From NCBI RefSeq assembly GCF_050916355.1, contig NZ_CP136946.1, positions 2,046,001 to 2,110,000 of the forward strand: a DNA stretch of 64,000 nt, written 5' to 3'. Made by a program: the position numbers and the translations under genes. Positions 8,175 through 15,847 of the stretch are shown piece by piece; position 1 is the stretch's first letter, and each line of letters opens with the position of its first letter. Under the pieces are notes generated by a model. The model was not told the DNA's origin and did no database searches. It was given only the letters and a program-made list of their open reading frames with translations. The stretch comes from Jeongeupia wiesaeckerbachi (GTDB lineage: Bacteria; Pseudomonadota; Gammaproteobacteria; Burkholderiales; Chitinibacteraceae).

Positions 8175-9470
8175 TCAATAGATGGTGCGCGTCCGTGGCT
8201 TGAGCGCCAACGCGATATCGCTGGCCAGCGTGTCGAGTTCGTTCAATGCCAGGTTGCCGGTACTGATGCGGATCGCTGATGGACCGTCGAGCCGGAACGG
8301 TTGGCCGGCCTGTACCGCCCAGCCCAGCGAGGCCAGGCTTTGTACCGCAGCAGTCTCATTGGCAACCGGTACCCACAGATGTAGCCCCTCGCCGTGATCG
8401 ACAACGTCGACCCCGTGCCGGTGCAGACCGGCCTGCAGTGTGGCGCGGCGCGATGCGTAGGTTTGCCGCACCAGTGCCAGCGCGTTGTCGTCGAGCATGC
8501 CCTGCCAGGCCCTCGCGACGACGCGTTGCAAGAGCGGGCTGACCCAGCGTGGCGCGAACGAATGCCGGCGCATCATCGTTTTCAGCACCGGGCCATTGCC
8601 GGCGGCAAACGCCAGCCGCAGTTCCGGTCCGAGGAATTTGCTGACCGACAGTACATAGACCCATTCGCACGAAAAAATCTGCAGCGGCGGCGGCGGCATG
8701 GCGCTCAGCGCACCCCAGTGATCATCGATCACCAGCAGACAGTCGGCCGAACGCGCCAGCGCGAACTGCCATGCCTGCCAGCGTTCACGCGAATAGCTGA
8801 CTCCGGTCGGGTTGTGCGCGCGGGCGGTCAGGATCACCGCGCAGGCATCCTGCAATACCGCGGCGTTTGGCACTTGCGCACCATTGGCGTCGACCGGCAG
8901 CGGCACCGGCTTGAGCCGCATGCTCACCAGCAGCGCCAGCAACGGCGGCCAGCACGGGTCCTCGACCAGTACCTTCATGCCGGGGCGGCAGCGCTGGATC
9001 AGCGCACGCTCGATGGCATCGAGCACGCCGGAGAACACCGCGACCGGGCTGTGGCAGCCCGCCGGTTCGAACATCCACCGCTGCGCCAGCGCCAGCAGTG
9101 CCGGATCGTCCTCGCCGGCATCGTAACTGGCCAGCGGGCTGGGCGTGGCCAGCCAATCCGGTTGCAGCCGTGGCAGCAGCCGGCCGTCGACATTGCCCGA
9201 CGCCAGATCGCGCAAGCCGGCCGGCACCGCCATCTCGATCGCCGCGTGAATGACCTCGTCCGCGACATGCGTGCCGCGCCGGCCATCGGTCACGATGGTG
9301 CCGGCGTCACGCAGCATCTTGTACGCCGAGGCGACGGTATTCGGGTTAACGCCCAGTTGACCAGCTAGCACGCGGACCGACGGCAGCTGGTGGCCTGGCT
9401 TCCACTGTTCGAACCGGATCATCCGGTCGATGGAGGCGACGATCTCGAGAGCGGTGCTTCCTTCCAGCAT
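8175..9470 (-). CDS. MocR-type (GntR-HTH plus aminotransferase fold) transcriptional regulator
   Basis: 431 residues. Residues 1-75 form a GntR winged helix (LPSVRVLAGQLGVNPNTVASA). The remainder is a fold-type I aminotransferase domain with HNPTG (Asn220), Asp249/250 and the PLP lysine in SVSKFLGPELR (Lys278). MocR/PdxR/GabR/PtsJ proteins bind PLP and regulate vitamin B6 or amino-acid genes, usually divergent ones. This gene diverges from an operon containing a pyridoxal kinase and YggS, which supports PLP sensing. A pair of direct repeats in the shared upstream region (9716-9745) is the likely operator. The Shine-Dalgarno is weak. Confidence 0.88.
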   Translation of the reverse strand: MLEGSTALEIVASIDRMIRFEQWKPGHQLPSVRVLAGQLGVNPNTVASAYKMLRDAGTIVTDGRRGTHVADEVIHAAIEMAVPAGLRDLASGNVDGRLLPRLQPDWLATPSPLASYDAGEDDPALLALAQRWMFEPAGCHSPVAVFSGVLDAIERALIQRCRPGMKVLVEDPCWPPLLALLVSMRLKPVPLPVDANGAQVPNAAVLQDACAVILTARAHNPTGVSYSRERWQAWQFALARSADCLLVIDDHWGALSAMPPPPLQIFSCEWVYVLSVSKFLGPELRLAFAAGNGPVLKTMMRRHSFAPRWVSPLLQRVVARAWQGMLDDNALALVRQTYASRRATLQAGLHRHGVDVVDHGEGLHLWVPVANETAAVQSLASLGWAVQAGQPFRLDGPSAIRISTGNLALNELDTLASDIALALKPRTRTIY

Positions 9471-9688
9471 TTATGTACTCATTCAAAATAAATTACAAAG
9501 AAAACAAAAGTCATTAATCCACGCCTACCCAGTGTTGCAGATTATGCAGAGAAATACTTGGTTTGGTGATCGCGGATCGGCACAGGGCGCATCCATGCTC
9601 ATTCTTACAAGAGTTTATTAGAAAGTTATTAACATAGCGTACATCGATTTCGTCATTTCAGTGTCAAGAAAATAAAATACCAACAAGC

Positions 9689-9717
9689 TTGACGAAAGTA
9701 TTTTGGCATCATCTAAT
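9689..9717 (+). promoter_or_regulatory. Sigma70-like promoter of the N-oxygenase operon
   Basis: TTGACG (9689-9694) and TCTAAT (9712-9717) with a 17-bp spacer, the optimal arrangement. The -10 element touches the first half of the operator-like palindrome, so binding there could occlude RNA polymerase or be repositioned by ligand. Confidence 0.65.
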
Positions 9718-9745
9718 GAACTAGTTCATAACTGTTTATGAACTA
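9716..9745 (+). promoter_or_regulatory. Probable MocR operator: two ATGAACTA direct repeats 22 bp apart
   Basis: ATGAACTA occurs at 9716-9723 and again at 9738-9745, a 22-bp (two helical turn) phasing. The first copy is also half of a perfect 14-bp palindrome ATGAACTAGTTCAT. Direct repeats about two turns apart are the usual recognition mode for MocR dimers such as GabR and PdxR. The position overlaps the -10 region and transcription start of the operon. Confidence 0.65.
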
Positions 9746-9857
9746 ATACAAAATGAAGGGGTGAGGTCGGCATGGCTCTGAACTCCCGGATTCCAACTGC
9801 AACGCAGACAGCAGCACCCTGCAACTTCAACGCAGTATCTGCATGAGGCACTAACCC

Positions 9858-10826
9858 ATGGCTTACTCAGAAGCGGTACGTGAAGACTCGGTCGCAACCA
9901 TGCTCCAGCGGCTCTCGGCGCTCTGGCAGACGCGCGCCGCGGTCAATCAGGGGCCCAGCGACTACGCCGGCCTAGTCTTAGATCCGGAAAAGCACGATTT
10001 CAGCGAATCGCTGCTGCCGTTCAAGGATCACCAAGCGTGGCTGTCGGCCCCCCCGGCGCTGAAATCGCAGTGCCTGTCGTACGCATGGGGGATCTACAAC
10101 CTCAAGACGATCTACATCGAGTGCGACATCGTGACGCCGGCGTGCGAAGACCTGATCAAGGCGCCGCCGAGCTTTACCAAGAACCGCGAGCTCATCCAGG
10201 ACGTGATTTCCGAAGCCTTGCTCGACGAGGCTTTGCACACCCGCATGTCGATTGGCGCGTGCAACTACATCTACCGCGAGCGCGGTCTCACGCCGCTGGA
10301 TTTCGAGGACTTCAATCTGGTGCGCTGGCGCGACGAAGCGCTCTCGAAATGCGGCGCCGAATGGGAGCGCCGGCTGACGCGCTTCGGCATTGCGTGCGCT
10401 AGCGAGACGCTGATCACCGATTACCTGAAGACCATGGCCGAAGACCAGTCGATCCAGGCCATTTGCCATCAGGTCACCCGTACCCATGCCGTCGACGAGT
10501 GGAGTCATTCGAGCGTCTTCAGCTTCGTGGCCGCGGATCTGGTCCACGGCCTCAGCCAGGGTGAACGGCAGCACCTGCGCGAAATCATCCTCAAGACGGT
10601 GCAACTGTTCGCCAACAACGAGCTGGGTGCGTGGCGCTCGGCATTCGAGCTGGTCGGCCTGCCGAACTACGAAGCCATCCTGAACGAGACCGGCGACAGC
10701 AATGAAATCGGCGTTTATACCGATTCGGTCGAAGCGCTGATCGAGCGGATCGGCCTGGCCGACCGTAGCGTCCGCATTGCAACCTCGCTGCCGGCATCAC
10801 AGGCGGTGGCGGAGGCGACGTCATGA
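9858..10826 (+). CDS. AurF-type non-heme diiron N-oxygenase
   Basis: 322-residue diiron oxygenase of the AurF/CmlI family, which oxidises amines through hydroxylamine toward nitroso or nitro groups. The residue spacing reproduces AurF's ligand set: Glu88, Glu124-x2-His127 (in LLDEALHTRMS), Glu183 (ASETLITDYL), then His210-x3-Glu214-x2-His217 (THAVDEWSHSSVF). The extra histidine of the N-oxygenase subfamily is therefore present. GAGG lies 9 bases before the ATG. It is the first gene of a tightly packed operon, and its stop overlaps the reductase ATG, so the reductase is the likely electron donor. Substrate unknown. Carboxamide- or C-oxidation cannot be excluded. Confidence 0.85.
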   Translation: MAYSEAVREDSVATMLQRLSALWQTRAAVNQGPSDYAGLVLDPEKHDFSESLLPFKDHQAWLSAPPALKSQCLSYAWGIYNLKTIYIECDIVTPACEDLIKAPPSFTKNRELIQDVISEALLDEALHTRMSIGACNYIYRERGLTPLDFEDFNLVRWRDEALSKCGAEWERRLTRFGIACASETLITDYLKTMAEDQSIQAICHQVTRTHAVDEWSHSSVFSFVAADLVHGLSQGERQHLREIILKTVQLFANNELGAWRSAFELVGLPNYEAILNETGDSNEIGVYTDSVEALIERIGLADRSVRIATSLPASQAVAEATS

Positions 10827-11863
10827 GCGCGGTGATGCACGCACGTTGCGAGCAGGCGCATACGGAAGCCGGCGGCGTGAAGGTGTTTACCTTGCGCACG
10901 CAGTCGATCCGGAGCGATCTGCATCCTCACCTCGAACCCGGTGCGCATGTCGCGATCGAGTACCCGGATACGCGCGGCATCACCCAGCAACGCTGCTATT
11001 CGATCGTCCGTCGTCCGGCGCACGACACGTTCGAAATCGCGGTGCGTAAAACCGGCAATCAGGGGGTCTCCGACAGCCTGCACGCCAGCCTGAATACCGG
11101 CGAGACGCTGGCGATCAAGTACGCGGCCAGTCATATCAACGTGGGTACGGTGGCCTCGTTGCGGCGGGTGCTGATGCTGGCCGGCGGGATCGGCATCACG
11201 CTGCCGATCGCGCTGATCCGCGAACTGGCCAAGCTGGCGCAGCAGGGCAAGCCGGTGCCGCGGGTCGATCTGTGCCTGTGCACCAAGTCCATCTCGGCGG
11301 TGCCGTTTCTGCATGAGCTGCTCGAACTGGATCTGCGCAGCCCGTGGTTCAGCGTCCGCATCTTTGTGACCGGTGATGCCATCCAGTCGCGGACGCCGCA
11401 TTTCCATGCGGGCCGGCCCAGCGACGCGGACTTGACCGACTCGACCCAGCTCGACGCCGTGGTGATTTGCGGCAGCCACCAGTTCGCCAGCGCACAGCAG
11501 GCGGCGATGCGGCGGTTGCATCCCGGTGCCAAGGTGCTGATCGAATCGTTCACGCCGCCGGTGGCCGCCGAGCCGATCATCGTCGACGCCGCGCTCGCGG
11601 CGCCGCAGCTGGCGATCGTCGGTTCGGACCGGATGCTGCGTGCCGATCCGCGGCAGAGCGTGCTCGAGCTGCTCGAACAAAACCAGATCCCGATCAAGAG
11701 CCAGTGCCGCTCGGGCATTTGCGGCAGTTGCCGGATCAAGATCGTCGACGGCGATTGCCGCCGGGAGGCGGACTTTGCGCTGAGCCCCGGTGAGCAGGCC
11801 GAAGGCTATGCGCTGGCGTGCTGCACCTATCCGTCGCAAGCCAAATTGACGATCGCCCTTTAA
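10823..11863 (+). CDS. FNR-like flavin/NAD reductase with C-terminal plant-type [2Fe-2S] domain
   Basis: 346 residues arranged like phthalate dioxygenase reductase or VanB. The N-terminal flavin-binding barrel contains the RCYSI motif (residues 57-61). The nucleotide-binding domain starts at LMLAGGIGITLP. The C-terminal ferredoxin domain has cysteines 295, 300, 303 and 333 (C-x4-C-x2-C-x29-C). It should pass NAD(P)H electrons to the diiron oxygenase whose stop codon overlaps its start (ATGA). AurF itself has no dedicated operonic reductase, so this pairing makes a self-contained monooxygenase system. Confidence 0.88.
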   Translation: MSAVMHARCEQAHTEAGGVKVFTLRTQSIRSDLHPHLEPGAHVAIEYPDTRGITQQRCYSIVRRPAHDTFEIAVRKTGNQGVSDSLHASLNTGETLAIKYAASHINVGTVASLRRVLMLAGGIGITLPIALIRELAKLAQQGKPVPRVDLCLCTKSISAVPFLHELLELDLRSPWFSVRIFVTGDAIQSRTPHFHAGRPSDADLTDSTQLDAVVICGSHQFASAQQAAMRRLHPGAKVLIESFTPPVAAEPIIVDAALAAPQLAIVGSDRMLRADPRQSVLELLEQNQIPIKSQCRSGICGSCRIKIVDGDCRREADFALSPGEQAEGYALACCTYPSQAKLTIAL

Positions 11864-11894
11864 CCCTGACCGACCACGCGTCGAGGAGCATGCA

Positions 11895-12710
11895 TTGAAC
11901 TCACCCGGTTTTGATCTCCCCCTGACGGGGGGCGGGGTGCTTTATCCGCAAGCGCAGACCCAGGCCGAGATCACCGCCAATCTGGCGTCGGTCCGCGAAC
12001 GCATCGCCGCGGCATGCGCGCGCGCCGGACGGCATCCGGACAGTGTCCGCTTGCTGCCGGTCTCGAAAACCATCGATCAGGCGCGGATCCGTTTTGCCTA
12101 TGCGGCCGGTTGCCGGGTTTTCGGCGAAAACAAGGTGCAGGAAGTCCAGCAGAAGTGGCAGGAGATGGCCGACCTGGGCGACGTCGACTGGGTGGTCATC
12201 GGCCATCTGCAGACCAATAAGGTCAAGGTCGTCGCCAAGATGGCCAGCGAATTTCAGGCGCTCGACAGCCTGCGGGTGGCCGAGGCGCTCGAACAGCGGC
12301 TGACGCTCGAGGGACGCACGCTGGACGTGCTGGTGCAGATCAACACCTCGGACGAGGTCAGCAAATACGGCCTGCATCCGGACGTGGCCGCGTCCTTCGT
12401 CCAGCAGCTGCAGCAGTTTCCGTCGCTGCGGGTCAAGGGCTTGATGACGCTGGCAATCCAGTCAAGCGACCCGGAACAGGTCCGCGCGTGCTTCATCCGC
12501 TTGCGCGATTTGCGCGACCGCCTACGCTTTGATCTGCCCGCCGGCATGCAGATGGACGAGTTGTCGATGGGCATGTCGGGGGATTTCGAAATCGCGATCG
12601 AAGAGGGGGCGACCGTCGTGCGCGTCGGCCAAGCCCTGTTCGGTGCACGTGCATTGCCACACCACCATTACTGGCCGAGCCAGCCCATTCCACAGGAGTA
12701 CGCCCGATGA
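11895..12710 (+). CDS. yggS: YggS/PLPBP-family pyridoxal phosphate homeostasis protein
   Basis: 271 residues of the alanine-racemase-N fold. The PLP lysine is Lys58 in LLPVSKTI, and the C-terminal phosphate-binding block reads ELSMGMSGDFEIAIEEG. YggS proteins bind PLP, have no known catalysis, and buffer or deliver the cofactor. The start is TTG with a strong GAGGAG 6 bases upstream; the nearby ATG at 11890 runs into a stop after two codons. The N-terminus is longer than usual by roughly 20 residues. Its stop overlaps the amidotransferase ATG. Most proteobacterial yggS genes sit beside proC or pilT, so a place inside a biosynthesis-like operon is unusual. Confidence 0.9.
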   Translation: MNSPGFDLPLTGGGVLYPQAQTQAEITANLASVRERIAAACARAGRHPDSVRLLPVSKTIDQARIRFAYAAGCRVFGENKVQEVQQKWQEMADLGDVDWVVIGHLQTNKVKVVAKMASEFQALDSLRVAEALEQRLTLEGRTLDVLVQINTSDEVSKYGLHPDVAASFVQQLQQFPSLRVKGLMTLAIQSSDPEQVRACFIRLRDLRDRLRFDLPAGMQMDELSMGMSGDFEIAIEEGATVVRVGQALFGARALPHHHYWPSQPIPQEYAR

Positions 12711-13423
12711 AATCGGTTCTTGCCATTCGCCACCTCCATTTTGAAGACCTCGGTACGCTCGAAGGCGTGCTGGCCTCGCGTGGCTTTCATGTCGAATACG
12801 TCGACGCCACCACCGCCAAACTCGCTGCACTGGACCCGCTGGCGCCGGATCTGCTGGTGGTGCTCGGTGGGCCGATCAGTGCGTACGACGAAACGATCTA
12901 TCCCTTCGTCGAAGACGAGCTGGACCTGATCAGCGCACGGCTGGCGGCCAACAAGCCCATCCTCGGCATCTGCCTTGGCGCGCAGCTGATGGCGCGCGCA
13001 CTGGGGGCCAAGGTGTATCCGCTGGGCGTCAAGGAAATCGGTTTCGGCCCGCTCAGCCTCAGCGATGCAGGCCTGGCGTCGCCGCTGGCGGCGCTGAACG
13101 GTGTGTCGGTGCTGCACTGGCACGGCGACCAGTTCGACATTCCGGCCGACGCGGCTCATCTGGCGGGCACCAGCATCGGCGCCAATCAGGCCTTTGCGCT
13201 CGGTCCGCAGGCGCTGGGGCTGCAGTTCCACCTCGAAGCCGACGCGGCGCGGATCGAACAATGGCTGGTCGGCCACGCCGCCGAGCTGGGCCAGGCCGGC
13301 ATCGATCCGCGCGTCCTGCGCAAGCAGGCGTTGCAGTACGGCCCGGCCCTGGCCAAGGCGGCACGTCAGGTGGTTGAGCGCTGGCTCGATACCGTGATTT
13401 CCGCACAGACCTCGCCTGCATGA
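12707..13423 (+). CDS. Stand-alone class I glutamine amidotransferase
   Basis: 238 residues with the complete class I triad: Cys89 in ILGICLGAQ, and His175 and Glu177 in LQFHLE. Such GuaA/PuuD-like domains release ammonia from glutamine for a partner synthetase, or act as gamma-glutamyl hydrolases. No synthetase domain is fused or adjacent, so the acceptor enzyme is unknown. It overlaps both neighbours by ATGA junctions, so it is made together with the YggS and pyridoxal kinase proteins. A gamma-glutamyl hydrolase role, removing a protecting glutamyl group from an amine intermediate, is an alternative and is inference. Confidence 0.85.
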   Translation: MKSVLAIRHLHFEDLGTLEGVLASRGFHVEYVDATTAKLAALDPLAPDLLVVLGGPISAYDETIYPFVEDELDLISARLAANKPILGICLGAQLMARALGAKVYPLGVKEIGFGPLSLSDAGLASPLAALNGVSVLHWHGDQFDIPADAAHLAGTSIGANQAFALGPQALGLQFHLEADAARIEQWLVGHAAELGQAGIDPRVLRKQALQYGPALAKAARQVVERWLDTVISAQTSPA

Positions 13424-14352
13424 ACGGCAGCGAACCACCCGGACGGCGGCGTGTGCCGTCGACGCTGCCGATCGACGTGATCTCGATCCAGTCGCAGCTC
13501 GTCTATGGCAGCGTGGGCAACTCGATTGCGGTGCCCACGCTGCAACGGATGGGCCTGCACGTGGCATCGGTGCCCACGGTGTTGTTGAGCAACACGCCGC
13601 ACTATCCGTCGGTGGATGGCGGGGTGATTCCGACGACGTGGTTTGCCGGTTATTTGCGTGAGCTTGAGCTGCGTGGCGTGCTGCATTCGACGCGCGCCAT
13701 CGTCATCGGCTATCTCGGCTGCGCCGATCAGGCTCGCATGCTGGCCGGCTGGCTGGCACACGTGCACGCGCACTGGCCCGACATCCGTTTTTACGTCGAT
13801 CCGGTGCTCGGCGACTACGACTGCGGTATGTATGTCGAACCGGAGCTGGTGCTGGCCTATACCCAGCACCTGTTGCCACTGGCACACGGGATGACGCCGA
13901 ACGGTTTCGAACTGGCGCAGCTGGCCGCACGGCGGCTGGAGACGTTCGACGATGTGATCGACGCCGCACGGGTCTGGCTGGCCGGCCGCGCCGAATGGGT
14001 CGTGGTGACGTCGGCCCAGGCGCCGGCGCTCGCCGACGCACCGCTCTGCGTGGCGATCGTGACGCGCGACGATGCCCAAGTGCTGACGCATACGCGCATC
14101 GCCTGCAACGCCAAGGGTACCGGCGATCTGTTTGCCGCGGTGCTGACCGGCCTGCTGCTGGCCGATGTGCCGCTGCGCGACGCCGTCCGGCTGGCCTGCG
14201 ACGAAGTGAGCGCAGCACTGCAGTTCTCCCACCAGTCAGGCTATGCGGAACTGAGCCTGATTTATCCTTCCCGACTTGGAGCCTCCCATAACCCATGGAC
14301 ACGACCCCACACAAATACCGGCTCACCGTTTGGCAACATGGCGAGCTGCTAG
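13420..14352 (+). CDS. pdxY: PdxY-like pyridoxal kinase
   Basis: 310-residue ribokinase-superfamily protein. It has the PdxY/PdxK N-terminus DVISIQSQLVYGSVGNS, the central DPVLGDYDCGMYV block, NGFELAQL, and the C-terminal anion hole NAKGTGDLFAA carrying the catalytic aspartate. It phosphorylates pyridoxal to PLP in the salvage pathway. The C-terminal ~20 residues beyond the normal end are low-complexity and overlap the next gene by 58 bp, so the extension may be non-functional. ATGA overlap with the amidotransferase. Its presence suggests that the operon raises PLP supply or repairs lost PLP. Confidence 0.85.
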   Translation: MNGSEPPGRRRVPSTLPIDVISIQSQLVYGSVGNSIAVPTLQRMGLHVASVPTVLLSNTPHYPSVDGGVIPTTWFAGYLRELELRGVLHSTRAIVIGYLGCADQARMLAGWLAHVHAHWPDIRFYVDPVLGDYDCGMYVEPELVLAYTQHLLPLAHGMTPNGFELAQLAARRLETFDDVIDAARVWLAGRAEWVVVTSAQAPALADAPLCVAIVTRDDAQVLTHTRIACNAKGTGDLFAAVLTGLLLADVPLRDAVRLACDEVSAALQFSHQSGYAELSLIYPSRLGASHNPWTRPHTNTGSPFGNMASC

Positions 14353-14558
14353 GTTTCTTTGAAACCGATGCGCCGCGCGCCCATGAAGCGCTGGCCACGA
14401 TCACCGCCCAGTTGCCGGCGGAGCAGGGTTTCCGCACGCAGCGCCTGGTGGCGTACGGCGAACGGCGGATTCTTGAAAGCGGTCCGGACGGGCTGCGCTT
14501 GTTGGGCGCGGAAGCGCTGTTTCAAGCTGTGCCATCCGTTGAAACATCGGCCGAATGA
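14295..14558 (+). CDS. 87-aa protein of unknown function in the N-oxygenase operon
   Basis: Small soluble protein with a predicted alpha/beta pattern. The N-terminal KYRLTVWQHGELLGFFETD looks like two beta strands, followed by an Ala-rich helix and a second strand pair around TQRLVAYGERRILESG. No signal peptide, metal motif or cysteine is visible. It overlaps pdxY by 58 bp and its stop overlaps the aminotransferase ATG, so it is embedded in the operon and probably real. I do not recognise a family. It could be a small binding or carrier-like partner, but nothing in the sequence proves that. Confidence 0.6.
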   Translation: MDTTPHKYRLTVWQHGELLGFFETDAPRAHEALATITAQLPAEQGFRTQRLVAYGERRILESGPDGLRLLGAEALFQAVPSVETSAE

Positions 14559-15817
14559 CCCCGCCGGAGCCGCAGCGGACCATGACTGCTTCCTACCTTA
14601 TGCACGCCTATTCGCGTCAGGCGATTTCGTTTGAACGCGGATTGGGTGCGCGTCTTTGGGACAGTGAGGGCCGGGAATATCTCGACGCCATTGCCGGCGT
14701 GGCGGTGACCAACCTCGGCCACGCGCATCCGGAAATTGCCGCGGCGATCGCCGATCAGGCGAGCCGGCTGATTCATACGTCCAACCTGTTCGGCATCGAA
14801 TGGCAGGAACAGCTCGGCGCGCGCTTGTGCGCGCTGGCCGGAATGGACAAGGCCTTTTTCTGCAATTCGGGCGCCGAGGCCAACGAGACGGCGCTGAAGC
14901 TGGCCCGGCTGCACGCGCAGCGTCGCGGCATTGCCCAGCCACTGGTCGTGGTCATGGACAACAGCTTCCACGGCCGTACCTTCGCGACGCTGGCCGCCAG
15001 CGGCAATCCGGCGGTGCATCAGGGTTTTGCACCGCTGATGCCCGGTTTCATCCGGGTGCCGTTCAACGATATGGCCGCGTTGCGGCAATGCGCCGAAGAG
15101 CACCCGGACATTGTCGCCGTGCTGCTTGAGCCGGTGCAGGGCGAGGGCGGGGTGCACGTCGCCGACCCGGCGTATCTGCAGCAGCTGCGCGCGCTGTGCG
15201 ATGTGCGCGGCTGGCTGATGATGATGGACGAGATCCAGACCGGCCTCGGCCGGACCGGCGAGTGGTTCGGCTTCAACCATGCCGGCATCACGCCCGATGT
15301 GATCACGCTGGCCAAGGCGCTCGGCAACGGCGTACCGATCGGCGCTTGTCTGGCGCGGGGCGACGCCGCCGCGCTGTTCCTGCCCGGCAACCACGGTTCG
15401 ACCTTCGGCGGCAATCCACTCGCTTGCCGTGTCGGCTGCTGCGTACTCGACATCAGCGAGCGCGAACAACTGCCACAGCGCGCCAGGCGTTCGGGCGAAC
15501 GGCTGCTGAGCGGGTTGCAGGCGCGGCTGGCCGGCCATCCCGGGGTTCGCGGCGTCCGCGGTCATGGCCTGATGGTCGCCATCGAAATGACCAAACCCTG
15601 CACGCCGCTGGTCGAGCGCGCGCTGCGAACCGAGGCCTTGCTGATCAATGTCACCCGGGAGCGGACGGTCCGGTTGCTGCCGCCGCTGATCTGTACGCCG
15701 GTGCAGATCGACCAGATCGTTGAACGCTTGTCGCGTTTGATTCTGCGTTGGTTGGCCGACGAGGCCACGACGGAGCGATCGGCGCAGGCTGCGACGGCCG
15801 AATTGGCCGGGGGCTAG
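14555..15817 (+). CDS. Class III PLP aminotransferase (ArgD-like)
   Basis: 420 residues of the acetylornithine/succinyldiaminopimelate/ornithine aminotransferase class. Visible are FFCNSGAEANE (PLP phosphate), NSFHGRT, the cofactor aspartate Asp225 in MMDEIQTGLGRTG, and the Schiff-base lysine Lys254 in TLAKALGNG. A second ATG at 14582 would give a more typical N-terminus, but the ATGA overlap with the preceding gene favours the first. It could be housekeeping ArgD, since no other arginine gene is nearby to judge by. Its position ending an amine-oxidation and PLP operon suggests it may instead form or remove the amine substrate. Confidence 0.85.
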   Translation: MTPPEPQRTMTASYLMHAYSRQAISFERGLGARLWDSEGREYLDAIAGVAVTNLGHAHPEIAAAIADQASRLIHTSNLFGIEWQEQLGARLCALAGMDKAFFCNSGAEANETALKLARLHAQRRGIAQPLVVVMDNSFHGRTFATLAASGNPAVHQGFAPLMPGFIRVPFNDMAALRQCAEEHPDIVAVLLEPVQGEGGVHVADPAYLQQLRALCDVRGWLMMMDEIQTGLGRTGEWFGFNHAGITPDVITLAKALGNGVPIGACLARGDAAALFLPGNHGSTFGGNPLACRVGCCVLDISEREQLPQRARRSGERLLSGLQARLAGHPGVRGVRGHGLMVAIEMTKPCTPLVERALRTEALLINVTRERTVRLLPPLICTPVQIDQIVERLSRLILRWLADEATTERSAQAATAELAGG

Positions 15818-15847
15818 GGGGCTGCGGTCGGGCCGGACCGTATCCAC

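Larger units (their letters stand above)
9471..9857. other. AT-richer divergent regulatory region between MocR gene and N-oxygenase operon
   Basis: About 390 bp without a credible gene, visibly richer in A and T than its surroundings. It holds a sigma70-like promoter and a repeat operator (listed separately) plus an untranslated leader of roughly 130 bp before the oxygenase ATG. The leader contains repeated GCAACGCAG/GCAGTATCTGCA-like segments, but I cannot draw a convincing riboswitch or terminator fold. Confidence 0.6.
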
